Source: Ancylothrix sp036704045
GTDB lineage: Bacteria > Cyanobacteriota > Cyanobacteriia > Cyanobacteriales > Oscillatoriaceae
Assembly (NCBI GenBank): GCA_036704045.1
Contig: DATNQM010000037.1
Coordinates: 396,090 to 460,089, forward strand
Direction of reading: 5' to 3'
DNA: 64,000 nt
Part shown: positions 18,180-26,490 of the stretch, one piece after another
Layout: the number at the start of each line of letters is the position of its first letter
Position numbering within the stretch: position 1 is the stretch's first letter
Notes under the pieces: generated by a model
Databases searched by the model: none
What the model was told of the DNA's origin: nothing
The model's input: only the letters and a program-made list of their open reading frames with translations
Made by a program: the position numbers and the translations under genes

Positions 18180-18805
18180 ATTTGCTTTTATTGTTAATAA
18201 TTCCTTCTTTTTAGGATGAAACAAAGCCTGTCTTAATAGGGAATTATTTGTTTTAGGGGGGCAACCGGCCCCTTTCTTGGAATTCAAATGGCTATGTAAA
18301 AATGTTTTAATTTAGCTTTGCATCCGTAGGTATCTTTTGATTTTTTTGATTCAGCTATTCCCTGATTTAGCTTTACGTTTTCAATCGTTTTTTTTCCAAA
18401 ATTTTCATCTAAAAAAACAAAATTTTCCCCCAAATTTATCTTGACAAAACAATTTTAAGTATGATATTGTATAATTGATAAGGAAGAACTATCACAAAGT
18501 TAAATGTAGAGGCTGGTTAACCCAAATTGATAACTGCCCACAATTTTTATAATCATAAGCAGCACCGAGTCCTAATTGCTGGTTCATTCAAAAAAGCAGG
18601 TTTTTAAAAACCATTTCTGTCCTGAAGATAACTCAAAAACTCTCTAAGATTTTTCACTGTTAACGAAATGGAATGTTAAAAAATCTAGGTCTAGCTTAGG
18701 TAGTAGGCCGATCTTAGTCAAAAGTCAATGATCAACAGTTATTTTAAAACACAAATTTTTAGGTATTAAATAACAACAGACCATTAACTCTTAACTTTCA
18801 ACAAA
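18180..18805. other. Long intergenic region between convergent genes
   Basis: About 625 nt between the FAH gene and Tic20, which point towards each other. It contains a 9-bp inverted repeat, AATAATTCC/GGAATTATT (18196-18204, 18240-18248), a strong-looking promoter on the plus strand at 18442-18476, and a 14-nt palindrome GGTTTTTAAAAACC near 18600. No open frame of any credible length follows the promoter, so a small RNA is possible. Confidence 0.4.
18442..18476 (+). promoter_or_regulatory. Orphan sigma-70-like promoter
   Basis: TTGACA (18442-18447) is followed at 18 nt by TATTGT (18466-18471), overlapping a perfect TATAAT at 18471-18476. No gene on this strand follows before the convergent Tic20 gene ends, so it would drive a non-coding or antisense transcript. 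Confidence 0.45.
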
Positions 18806-19282
18806 TTACCGAACTTGCATATGAACCGCATCAGAAAGAGTAGGAATTTCTGGATAAAGACCTCGGAAAGACTGAACCACAGAATAAATAACCGAAGCCA
18901 AAAGACCCAAGAAAATCATATTAAACAGAACTTCAATAACAAATTGAACTGGCACGCCTTTTACTAAAATAGGCACAATAAAACTACACAAAACCAAAAT
19001 AATATCAATTAAAATTGCCTGCATCGTATTAAAACGAATAAAGTGATTAATACTTTCATTTCTTACCACCAGTAGATACAAAGCAAAAAACACAATTAAT
19101 CCCGCAAAAGGAATACTATTGTACAAATTTATCACCGGCAAAATCGGTAAAAAAATCACACCCAAAATCGGAAACTGTTTAAACAAAAAAGTTCCAAAAC
19201 CTATCCCATCAGCCAGGGGAAGCAAATAAGGTAAAGCCGCAAAAATACGCTCAGTAACAGTAGTAGTCCCGCGCCAAGACAT
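18806..19282 (-). CDS. Tic20 family membrane protein
   Basis: A 158-residue four-helix membrane protein of the Tic20 family, homologous to the chloroplast inner-envelope import channel component. Conserved elements include ERIFAALPYLLPLADGIGFG at the N-terminus, the central YNSIPFAGLIVFFALYLLVV, the NHFIRFNTMQAILIDI segment in the third helix region, and the C-terminal PEIPTLSDAVHMQV. The role in cyanobacteria is unsettled. It starts at ATG 19282 with an AGGAT-type ribosome site upstream. Confidence 0.92.
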   Translation of the reverse strand: MSWRGTTTVTERIFAALPYLLPLADGIGFGTFLFKQFPILGVIFLPILPVINLYNSIPFAGLIVFFALYLLVVRNESINHFIRFNTMQAILIDIILVLCSFIVPILVKGVPVQFVIEVLFNMIFLGLLASVIYSVVQSFRGLYPEIPTLSDAVHMQVR

Positions 19283-19514
19283 GAGCTATCCTCCAGAAAT
19301 CGTCTTAATATTCAATCATACCATTTTGCAAAAAAGATCATAGAAACCAAACAGGAAAGCCCAAAGCCTCCTAATTTGTTAAAAATTAAAATCATCAATT
19401 TAAAATTCTATGATTCCTAAACATAGGATAGCGCAGTCAAAAAAATACCTCTCCAGGCCAGCATCCCCAGCGTAACCTGTAGTCAGAAAAAAACTGTAAT
19501 CAATCAGGTTGCCC

Positions 19515-19712
19515 TTAATCAATATTGGCAACCCGAAAACCCATTTGACATTGATATTGCTCAGGCTGACCGTCAGTTAACTTACGAACAGGACTACCAC
19601 AGCCCAGTTGACCCTGACGAGAACGCGGTTGACCAGTTTGATCAGCCATCAAACAGCCTTGACAAACAGTTTGCGAAGAAATAATCTGGTTATCCATCAA
19701 AATCACAAACAT
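19515..19712 (-). CDS. Small four-cysteine protein of unknown function
   Basis: A 65-residue protein with a CxxC pair (Cys17, Cys20) and single Cys38 and Cys55, a spacing that could hold zinc or an iron-sulfur cluster. The middle is Gln/Gly-rich and the end reads CQMGFRVANID. The start at ATG 19712 is fixed by a strong GGAGGT Shine-Dalgarno 6 nt upstream, which is good evidence that the gene is real. I do not recognise a named family. It lies alone between Tic20 (same strand) and the divergent glyA. Confidence 0.7.
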   Translation of the reverse strand: MFVILMDNQIISSQTVCQGCLMADQTGQPRSRQGQLGCGSPVRKLTDGQPEQYQCQMGFRVANID

Positions 19713-20008
19713 CTCACACCTCCGGCGTAGTAAGTTTATGTAGCCACCCTCAAGGAGCTAAAGTAAACTTTGTTGATTTCCGGCTTTGGCCTGAGATTAT
19801 TTTATGCCAACAATCTTACAAAATCAGTAATTTATAACACACCTTAACGTATTAAAGCTAACCACTCCCACATCAAAAGTTTTTTAGTTTTTCTACCCCT
19901 TCGCAAATTTTTCTAACGCTGCGCAAAATAGATGAACTTGCCAAGCAACTTTGTAACTCTTTAACCCTGAACTTTTAATTTTCAACCCATGACTACCAAC
20001 AAATCAGC

Positions 20009-20102
20009 CTATAGCGGTTTTCAATCATACCCCCCAACCCCCCTTATTAAGGGGGGCAAGGGGGGTTATTTTTGTAACTCAGCAGATAGAAAAATGCTAT
20101 AG
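20009..20102. mobile_element. MITE-like palindromic repeat element
   Basis: The ends are imperfect inverted repeats: CTATAGCGGTTTTC (20009-20022) and, inverted, CTATAGCATTTTTC (20089-20102). The inside is a G/C-run palindrome: two C6 runs (20030-20035, 20038-20043), TTATTAA, then two G6 runs (20051-20056, 20060-20065). The whole 94 nt can fold into one long hairpin. This design matches the small non-coding dispersed elements common in cyanobacterial genomes. Confidence 0.6.
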
Positions 20103-20113
20103 ACCCATCACTA

Positions 20114-20142
20114 ATGACAAATTGCCAAAAAAATAATATAAT
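20114..20142 (+). promoter_or_regulatory. Sigma-70 promoter of glyA
   Basis: ATGACA (20114-20119, one base from TTGACA) and a perfect TATAAT (20137-20142) are 17 nt apart. The transcript would start near 20149, giving a leader of about 175 nt before glyA. Confidence 0.6.
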
Positions 20143-20148
20143 TAAACG

Positions 20149-20323
20149 TTTTGGAACACCTTAGTGGGCCAAAGAGGTAAAGTCCTCAACACAACAGAAA
20201 GCGCCACAGACCTGCGGTAGGGGCTGCTTAACCCCATATTCCCCAGCCTTGGTGACGCCAAAGAGGGGCAAAAGCCCGCTGATCCGCCCGAAAAGCAAAA
20301 AGTTTTTATCCAAGGAAATCCCT
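20149..20323 (+). promoter_or_regulatory. Structured 5' leader of glyA, possible riboswitch
   Basis: Four short hairpins stand in a row: GAGG/CCTC (20174-20187), GGGG/CCCC (20220-20235), TTGG/CCAA (20249-20261) and GGGC/GCCC (20266-20277). The segment 20254-20276 (GACGCC-AAAG-...-GGGGCAAAAGCC) resembles the GCGCCGAAGGGGCAA core of glycine aptamers. The GGAGAG element that should precede it is not clear. glyA encodes a glycine-forming enzyme, so glycine control would make sense. The structure is visible; the riboswitch idea is tentative. Confidence 0.35.
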
Positions 20324-21607
20324 GTGACTCAGACCAACCTAGACATTTTGGCATTAACCGACCCTGCCATTGCCGGCCTAATCCAGCAAGAAACCAAACG
20401 CCAACGCGAACACCTAGAATTGATCGCCAGCGAAAACTTTACCTCCCCCGCCGTCATGGCCGCCCAAGGTTCAGTGTTAACCAACAAATACGCCGAAGGT
20501 TTACCCCGTAAACGTTATTATGGCGGTTGTGAATACATAGATGAAATCGAACAACTAGCCATCGACCGAGCTAAACAGCTTTTTGGTGCAGCCCACGCAA
20601 ACGTTCAACCGCACTCAGGCGCACAAGCCAACTTTGCCGTATTCCTGAGTTTACTCGAACCCGGTGACACCATCATGGGCATGGATTTGTCACACGGCGG
20701 ACACTTAACACACGGATCACCCGTAAACGTTTCTGGCAAATGGTTTAAAGTTGTTCAATACGGAGTCAGCCAGGAAACAGAACAACTAGACTATGACCAA
20801 ATTAGGGAAGTCGCCCAAAAGCACAAACCTAAATTAATTGTTTGTGGTTATTCTGCCTATCCGCGCATCATTAAATTCGACAAATTCAGAGAAATTGCTG
20901 ATGAAATCGGCGCTTATTTGATGGCAGATATTGCCCATATTGCCGGTTTAGTAGCCACCGGCCACCATCCAAACCCGATTTCCCATTGCCACGTTGTCAC
21001 CACCACCACCCACAAAACGCTGCGGGGCCCGCGTGGTGGCTTAATCCTCACCAGCGATGTCGAACTAGGCAAAAAATTTGATAAAGCCGTGTTCCCCGGC
21101 ACCCAAGGCGGGCCTTTAGAACACGTTATAGCCGGTAAAGCCGTCGCCTTTGGCGAAGCCCTTAAACCAGAATTTAAAGCCTATTCTGGCCAAGTTATTG
21201 AAAATGCTCGTACCCTGGCCGGTCAACTGCAAAAACGTGGCTTTAAAATAGTTTCGGGCGGGACAGATAACCACCTAATGCTTGTAGACTTGCGTTCTAT
21301 TGGCATGACCGGCAAACAAGCCGACCAACTGGTAAGCGGAGTCAACATCACCGCCAACAAAAACACCGTCCCCTTCGATCCCGAATCTCCCTTTGTCACC
21401 AGTGGATTACGCTTAGGTTCACCAGCTATGACTTCTCGCGGTATGGGAGTTCCAGAATTCACCGAAATTGCCAATATAATAGCCGACCGCCTTTTAAACC
21501 CAGAAGACGAAGCCATTGCTGCCGATTGTCGCCGCCGTGTCGCTGCTTTGTGTGAAAGTTTTCCCTTGTATCCTCATTTAAACGTGCCGGTGCCTGCCTT
21601 GGTCTAA
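20324..21607 (+). CDS. glyA: Serine hydroxymethyltransferase
   Basis: PLP enzyme converting serine and THF to glycine and methylene-THF. The 427-residue protein has LIASENFTSPAVMAAQGS, NKYAEGLPRKRYYGG, the PLP-lysine segment VVTTTTHKTLRGPRGG, and the C-terminal NKNTVPFDPESPFVTSGLRLG. An in-frame extension reaches GTG 20249, but it has no family similarity and falls in the structured leader. The GTG at 20324 follows AAGGAAA at correct spacing and gives the usual N-terminus (VTQTNLDILALTDPAI). Confidence 0.97.
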   Translation: MTQTNLDILALTDPAIAGLIQQETKRQREHLELIASENFTSPAVMAAQGSVLTNKYAEGLPRKRYYGGCEYIDEIEQLAIDRAKQLFGAAHANVQPHSGAQANFAVFLSLLEPGDTIMGMDLSHGGHLTHGSPVNVSGKWFKVVQYGVSQETEQLDYDQIREVAQKHKPKLIVCGYSAYPRIIKFDKFREIADEIGAYLMADIAHIAGLVATGHHPNPISHCHVVTTTTHKTLRGPRGGLILTSDVELGKKFDKAVFPGTQGGPLEHVIAGKAVAFGEALKPEFKAYSGQVIENARTLAGQLQKRGFKIVSGGTDNHLMLVDLRSIGMTGKQADQLVSGVNITANKNTVPFDPESPFVTSGLRLGSPAMTSRGMGVPEFTEIANIIADRLLNPEDEAIAADCRRRVAALCESFPLYPHLNVPVPALV

Positions 21608-22050
21608 TCATCAGCCATAACCGGCCGCCCATCCCACTAAAAAATGTGGGAATCAAAGGTTACAAATCTTCCTATTTTGTCTTTAACAACAGGCAAAATT
21701 TCTATCCTTTGAGAACCAATTGGTTACATTTTTAAACTGTGGAACCAATTGGTTACATTTTGTTTGCTGTCACAGAAAAAAACACCTATTTTTTTGCTGC
21801 AACCTAAATTTTAAAAACCCATTTCATCCCTACCCCTTGACAAAATCTTGATAGCTTGGTACGTTTGACAGATTGTTTTGCCCGTGACTTCAGTTACCAA
21901 GGCAGCGACCAAGTTGCCGCATCATTAAAACAAAAGCAGACTCTCTACAAAGCCCAGTCACTTCACTTCCGGTAAATATACCATAACCGTGAATGACTGA
22001 AATGTAGTAGACTCTGGCAGACATCTTAAGTCGCCCCATACTGAATTCAG
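21608..22050. other. Intergenic region with paired palindromes upstream of the WecA-like gene
   Basis: About 440 nt. After a weak CCCAC/GTGGG hairpin (21633-21650) come two copies of a palindromic box (21714-21761, listed separately). Then there is a possible promoter, TTGACA (21837-21842), with the weak TACGTT (21860-21865) 17 nt on. The rest has no obvious gene. Confidence 0.4.
21714..21761. promoter_or_regulatory. Two direct copies of the palindromic box AACCAATTGGTTACATTTT
   Basis: Identical 19-mers begin at 21714 and 21743, 29 nt apart. Each starts with the perfect 12-nt palindrome AACCAATTGGTT. A duplicated, spaced palindrome of this type is typical for a dimeric regulator, here upstream of the WecA-like gene. 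No regulator is encoded next to it. Confidence 0.5.
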
Positions 22051-23112
22051 ATGCCTTACCATCTGTACCACCTGCTAGTCTTCACGGTGTCCTCTCTCGT
22101 CGTCTTGTTGAGTACACCGATAGTCAAAAAAATTGCCATAAAAAGTGGTCGATTTGACCCTCCTGGCGGACGAAAAATCCACCAGCACCCGATGGTGCGT
22201 CTAGGAGGAGTATCCATCTTCACCGGCACCCTAGTCGCGCTTTTACTCGTTTGGAGTTTGGGCGGTTTTGTCGATGCCAATGGCGCACCTTTACACGGAG
22301 AAAAAGAATACGAAATCTGGGGAGTTACCCTTGGTGGAATTGCCTTTTTCCTGATCGGTTTAGCAGACGACTTATTTAGCCTCTCTGCCCTAAGTCGCCT
22401 CACCATGCAAACTGCCGTAGCAAGTTTAGTCTGGTTTGTCGGAGTCAGAATCGATTTTCTCACGATTCCCGGTGCCGGTCTGACCCAGCTAGGACTTTTA
22501 AGCTTGCCCCTGACGGTTATATGGCTAGTAGGTATGACGAACGCTATCAACTGGATAGACGGTTTAGACGGCCTCGCCGCCGGTGTCTCAGGCATCGCCG
22601 CCGTCGTCATGTTGGCCGTAAGTCTATTTATGAAGCAACCAGCCGCCGCATTAATCGCAGCCGCCCTTGCAGGCTCTGCCCTGGGTTTCTTGCGCTACAA
22701 CTTTAACCCAGCCCAAATTTTTATGGGCGATGGTGGATCCTACTTTATGGGCTTTACCCTCGCAGGGGTAGGAGTGATCGGTTTAGTTAAAACCACTGCT
22801 GTGACAGCCGTATTTTTGCCCTATTTAATTTTGGCAGTCCCAATTTTAGATATGTCTGCCGTTATTCTCTCTCGATTACGAGACGGCAAATCACCCTTTA
22901 GCGCCGATAAACGACACCTACATCATCGGTTACTACGGGCCGGTCTTTCTCATCGGCGGACGGTTCTATTTATATACGTTCTTACCCTATGGGCCGGTAC
23001 TCTAGCCATTGCCTTTTCAGGGATTCCCAGTGGTTTAGCCTATGCTGGGGCCGCTACAGCCCTCCTAACTTATATGAGTTGGCGCGTCTGGAAGCACGCC
23101 CGTCAGTCTTAG
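22051..23112 (+). CDS. Undecaprenyl-phosphate GlcNAc-1-phosphate transferase family protein (WecA/MraY-like)
   Basis: A polytopic enzyme of 353 residues that transfers a sugar-1-phosphate from a UDP-sugar to undecaprenyl phosphate, starting polysaccharide or wall polymer synthesis. The MraY/WecA signatures are present: GGRKIHQHPMVRLGG near residue 40, FLIGLADDLFSLS, the NAINWIDGLDGLAAG acidic motif, NFNPAQIFMGDGGSYFMGF, and the cytoplasmic HHR loop (ADKRHLHHRLLRAGLS). About ten TM helices. The histidine-rich loop points to WecA/TagO rather than MraY. It is followed on the same strand by cinA after 216 nt. Confidence 0.94.
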   Translation: MPYHLYHLLVFTVSSLVVLLSTPIVKKIAIKSGRFDPPGGRKIHQHPMVRLGGVSIFTGTLVALLLVWSLGGFVDANGAPLHGEKEYEIWGVTLGGIAFFLIGLADDLFSLSALSRLTMQTAVASLVWFVGVRIDFLTIPGAGLTQLGLLSLPLTVIWLVGMTNAINWIDGLDGLAAGVSGIAAVVMLAVSLFMKQPAAALIAAALAGSALGFLRYNFNPAQIFMGDGGSYFMGFTLAGVGVIGLVKTTAVTAVFLPYLILAVPILDMSAVILSRLRDGKSPFSADKRHLHHRLLRAGLSHRRTVLFIYVLTLWAGTLAIAFSGIPSGLAYAGAATALLTYMSWRVWKHARQS

Positions 23113-23328
23113 TATTTAGGGTTTTGGAGCGCTCCCAGTCACAGCTTTAGGCAGTTTCAGGACGCTCCCAGGACAACTCCTTAGTTTTCCTAAATAGGGC
23201 TTTGAGATTTTTTTATTTACTAAATACCTACTAAAATTTAAAACTGCCCCATCCTCTAAACTTAAAACTATTTCAAACCAACTAAAATTTATAATCTCCT
23301 GATCCTTAAATCAAAAATCTAAAATCCC

Positions 23329-24579
23329 ATGAGTGCTGAAATTATATGTGTCGGAACAGAATTACTCTTAGGGGATATTCTTAATACAAATGCCCAATTT
23401 CTCGCCAAAGAATTAGCCGCCCTGGGTATTGCTCACTACTACCAAACTGTTGTCGGAGACAACCCAGACCGGCTCAAACAGGTAATTAATATTGCCAAAA
23501 ATCGCGCCCAAATTCTCATATTTACCGGCGGTCTTGGCCCAACTCCAGACGACCTGACTCACGAAACTATCGCCGACTTTTTTGTTACTCCTTTAATAGA
23601 ACGTCCAGATATCATCGCCGATATTTCTCAAAAATACTCAGCACGGGCTCGGGTAATGGCCGATTCTAACCGCAAACAAGCTTTAATTCCCCAAGGTGCA
23701 GAAATTTTACCCAACCCCACTGGCACTGCCCCTGGTATTATTTGGCAACCCCAAGCAAATTTGACAATTTTTACTTTTCCTGGGGTGCCCAAAGAAATGC
23801 ACCGGATGTGGCGAGAAACGGCTGTTCCTTTCCTTAAAAATCAAGGTTGGGGCAAAAATGTCATTTACAGCCGGACATTAAAATTCTGGGGCATTTCTGA
23901 ATCTACCTTAGCTGAAAAAGTTGGGTCTTTTCTCGATTTGTCTAACCCCACCGTCGCTCCCTATGCTTCTCAAGGTGAAGTTAAACTGAGAGTTACTGCT
24001 AAAGCTGCCAGCCAAGAAGAGGCTCAAGATTTAATTGGGCCGGTGCAAGCTCAACTCAAAGAAATTGCCGGTTTAGATTATTTTGGTGCTGACGAGGAAA
24101 CTCTGGCAACCGTTGTCGGACAATTATTACTCAACAAAGGTCAAACTCTCGGTGTTGCTGAATCTTGCACCGGCGGTGGTATTGGTAAAATGATTACCGA
24201 TGTTGCTGGCAGTTCAGCTTATTTTCTTGGTGGTGTTATCTCCTACGACAATCAAGTAAAAATCTCTTTACTTGGTGTCAATCATCAAGATTTATCTCAG
24301 TTAGGTGCCGTCAGTGATACGGTGGCTGAACAAATGGCTTTGGGTGTCCGTTCTGCGTTAGGTTCAGATTGGGGCATTAGTATTACTGGCATTGCTGGCC
24401 CTGGTGGTGGAACTGAAACTAAGCCAGTGGGGTTGGTTTATATTGGTCTGGCTTCCCCTTCTGGCGAAGTAGAAAGTTTTGAATATACCTTTGGTCCTCT
24501 GCGCGAACGTGACTTAATTCGCCATATTAGTGCTTGTACCGCCCTCGACCATTTGCGCCGTAAATTGCAGGCTTCTTAA
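23329..24579 (+). CDS. cinA: CinA family protein: COG1058 domain plus nicotinamide-nucleotide amidase
   Basis: The 416-residue protein carries the N-terminal molybdopterin-binding-like domain (AEIICVGTELLLGDILNTN, GGLGPTPDDLTHE, a region with ADP-ribose pyrophosphatase activity in some homologues). The C-terminal NMN deamidase domain (LGVAESCTGGGIGKMITDVAGSS, SYDNQVK, SITGIAGPGGGTETKPVGLVYIG) recycles pyridine nucleotides. Start ATG 23329, family-typical length. Confidence 0.96.
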   Translation: MSAEIICVGTELLLGDILNTNAQFLAKELAALGIAHYYQTVVGDNPDRLKQVINIAKNRAQILIFTGGLGPTPDDLTHETIADFFVTPLIERPDIIADISQKYSARARVMADSNRKQALIPQGAEILPNPTGTAPGIIWQPQANLTIFTFPGVPKEMHRMWRETAVPFLKNQGWGKNVIYSRTLKFWGISESTLAEKVGSFLDLSNPTVAPYASQGEVKLRVTAKAASQEEAQDLIGPVQAQLKEIAGLDYFGADEETLATVVGQLLLNKGQTLGVAESCTGGGIGKMITDVAGSSAYFLGGVISYDNQVKISLLGVNHQDLSQLGAVSDTVAEQMALGVRSALGSDWGISITGIAGPGGGTETKPVGLVYIGLASPSGEVESFEYTFGPLRERDLIRHISACTALDHLRRKLQAS

Positions 24580-24716
24580 CAAACGTCTTGATTCGGGTTG
24601 ACCATTCTAAAGTATTCGTTATTATTAAGTAAAGAACACATTTTCGTTTATCTGTCTCGCGTCGGGTTTGGCCGGTAAACGATGGTTGACGCTGAATAAA
24701 AGGAGCGCACGGTTCA

Positions 24717-24854
24717 ATGGATTACATTGATAAGGTACTGGAAAAAATTAAAGAGTTGGCTCGGAAGCTGATAGAGGCTTTGCTTGGCCCCGATGTTCAG
24801 CCAGAACCAGAAATGATTCCAGTCCCGGTGAATGACTCTAAACGCCGCCGTTAG
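24717..24854 (+). CDS. Small 45-residue protein, unknown function
   Basis: ATG 24717 to TAG 24854 encodes a 45-residue peptide: an amphipathic helix (DYIDKVLEKIKELARKLIEA), then a Pro-rich acidic stretch (GPDVQPEPEMIPVPV) and a basic end (KRRR). AAGGAG lies about 11 nt upstream. It sits in the 300-nt gap between cinA and aroQ, all on one strand. The codon use and Shine-Dalgarno support a real small gene. I do not recognise its family. Confidence 0.6.
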   Translation: MDYIDKVLEKIKELARKLIEALLGPDVQPEPEMIPVPVNDSKRRR

Positions 24855-24887
24855 TCTGTTAAACATAAAAATAAGCGACGGGTTATT

Positions 24888-25331
24888 TTGTTAAGTATTT
24901 TGGTTTTACATGGGCCAAATCTCAATCTCCTGGGTCTGCGTGAACCAGGGGTTTATGGGATTGTGACTTTGGATGAAATTAATCACCAATTAACGCAAGA
25001 AGCGGAAAAGTTGGGAGTTAAAATTTCTTTTTTGCAATCAAACCACGAAGGTGTGCTTGTAGATGCAATTCAAGGCGCTTATTCTCAGCATCAAGGGATT
25101 TTGATTAATCCAGGGGCTTACACTCATACCAGTGTAGCTATTAGAGATGCTCTCGCAGGTGTGGCTATTCCTACGGTTGAAGTTCATTTGAGTAATATCT
25201 ACCGCCGAGAAGCTTTTCGCCATCACTCTTATATTGCGCCGATAGCCATTGGTCAAATTAGTGGTTTTGGTTCCGATAGTTACCGTTTGGGCCTTCTTGC
25301 TTTGGTAGAACATTTGAAAAAAACTCTCTAG
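24888..25331 (+). CDS. aroQ: Type II 3-dehydroquinate dehydratase
   Basis: Shikimate pathway enzyme, 147 residues. The type II signatures are complete: LVLHGPNLNLLGLREPGVYG (with the catalytic Tyr), FLQSNHEGVLVDAIQ, INPGAYTHTSVAIRDAL, PTVEVHLSNIYRREAFRHHS, and the end SGFGSDSYRLGLLAL. The start is TTG 24888 (MLSILVLHGP), which gives the normal N-terminus. No in-frame ATG exists nearby. Confidence 0.96.
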   Translation: MLSILVLHGPNLNLLGLREPGVYGIVTLDEINHQLTQEAEKLGVKISFLQSNHEGVLVDAIQGAYSQHQGILINPGAYTHTSVAIRDALAGVAIPTVEVHLSNIYRREAFRHHSYIAPIAIGQISGFGSDSYRLGLLALVEHLKKTL

Positions 25332-25359
25332 GGTTTTTGCTTACTAGGGTTTTTGCTTA
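25328..25359. repeat. Perfect 16-bp tandem duplication after aroQ
   Basis: CTAGGGTTTTTGCTTA occurs twice without a gap (25328-25343 and 25344-25359), beginning at the aroQ stop codon. It looks like a recent slippage or duplication event. Confidence 0.8.
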
Positions 25360-25521
25360 GTTCATTATCTGGGGCTCAGTAAATTTCCTAAATATAAATT
25401 TTTTAAGGATTTAGGTAAACTATAAAACTAATTTTTGTATTGACAAAATTAACAATTTATGGTGTTGTTCCGTCAAAAAAAGTTAAACTGCTAGGGACAG
25501 AAAGAAAAGGTTAAGAGAGGA

Positions 25522-26490
25522 ATGCGTTACTCGTTGTTGAGTAGATTTGAAGGTTGTTTGTTGGGGGCTTTAGTAGCAGAAAGGTTAGGGGCTGCTTATG
25601 AAGCAAATGCAATTGATATGCAAAACTCTGTGTGGTTTGGCGTAGGAAATAAGAGTTTAATAAGTGGTTTTAGGATAAAGTCTGAGGGAATAAGTCTTCA
25701 AAAAAACACAGCAGAAATTTTAATTAAAGACGGATTTTTGCAAAAGTCTTTTTGGCAAAGTTTGGGAGAAAAAAATAATTTAGATGCGGTTGATGTGGTT
25801 TTAGGGATTCTTCCTTTGATACTATATTTGCATGATCAAGAATTGAAAAAAAAGTTAAGTTTGCATGAAGCTTGTGTGAATTTATCTAAGGGTGAGTTTA
25901 CAGAGCAAATGGTGGTGGTGCTAGGATATAGCATTTCTTTGGCATTACAAGAAAAGCTTAGAGCAAGTCGGTTGATTGGCCAAATGGTAGCGAGATTGGA
26001 ACAAGAATTTGGTGGAGAGTCCGTTTTGGGACAACAGCTTAGTAAAATTCAGCCGGTTTTAGAAAGTAATGGTGGCTTAGAACAGCTTGAACGGGTGGTT
26101 AAACAGGATGCTGTTAAAAGTCAAACGATGGTGGGAGGAGAAATTTTAGGACAAATGTTGTCGGTGGCTAGAGCTTTGGATAGTTTTGTGGCCTATTCTG
26201 AAGATTTTAGATTATGCGTGATGAGAGCGTTACGAACGGGGAAATCACCGCGACTTTCGGCTTTATTTGCTGGTGCTTTGGCTGGGGCTTATGGGGGTGT
26301 TGGTAGTATTCCGGTGGCTTGGAGTGAGGGTTTTTGTGGGTTAGAGTTAGGGTGGGAGGGGATGCCGGTTTCAGAAATGGCTAGGAGACTTTTTGCGGCT
26401 TGGTCAGGTGTTTATCAAAATCAAGGGAGTATGATTGAGACGAATCGATTTGGTGCGGTGGCTGCTTCTGAATTGTTGCGCCGACGTTGA
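25522..26490 (+). CDS. ADP-ribosylglycohydrolase-fold protein without metal ligands
   Basis: A 322-residue protein. The N-terminal helix (RFEGCLLGALVAERLGAAYEA) and the C-terminal helix (SALFAGALAGAYGGVGSIP) match the framing helices of the DraG/ADP-ribosylglycohydrolase/crystallin J1 fold. The metal-binding Asp motifs are absent: the usual TDDT position reads KNTAE, and DTD before the last helix is replaced by KSPRL. Enzymatic ADP-ribose removal is therefore unlikely. A start ATG at 25522 follows AGAGAGGA. The gene stands between aroQ and the PgpH-like gene. Family assignment is by pattern only. Confidence 0.7.
   Translation: MRYSLLSRFEGCLLGALVAERLGAAYEANAIDMQNSVWFGVGNKSLISGFRIKSEGISLQKNTAEILIKDGFLQKSFWQSLGEKNNLDAVDVVLGILPLILYLHDQELKKKLSLHEACVNLSKGEFTEQMVVVLGYSISLALQEKLRASRLIGQMVARLEQEFGGESVLGQQLSKIQPVLESNGGLEQLERVVKQDAVKSQTMVGGEILGQMLSVARALDSFVAYSEDFRLCVMRALRTGKSPRLSALFAGALAGAYGGVGSIPVAWSEGFCGLELGWEGMPVSEMARRLFAAWSGVYQNQGSMIETNRFGAVAASELLRRR

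Larger units (their letters stand above)
19713..20323. other. glyA upstream region with repeat element, promoter and leader
   Basis: This 610-nt gap holds, in order, an unremarkable AT-rich stretch, a MITE-like palindromic element (20009-20102), a promoter (20114-20142), and a structured glyA leader. Each is listed separately. Confidence 0.5.

Noticed and set aside
22056..22610. 184-codon minus-strand frame inside the WecA-like gene
   Set aside because: It is the antisense shadow of a conserved membrane enzyme; Pro/Arg/Thr-rich composition.
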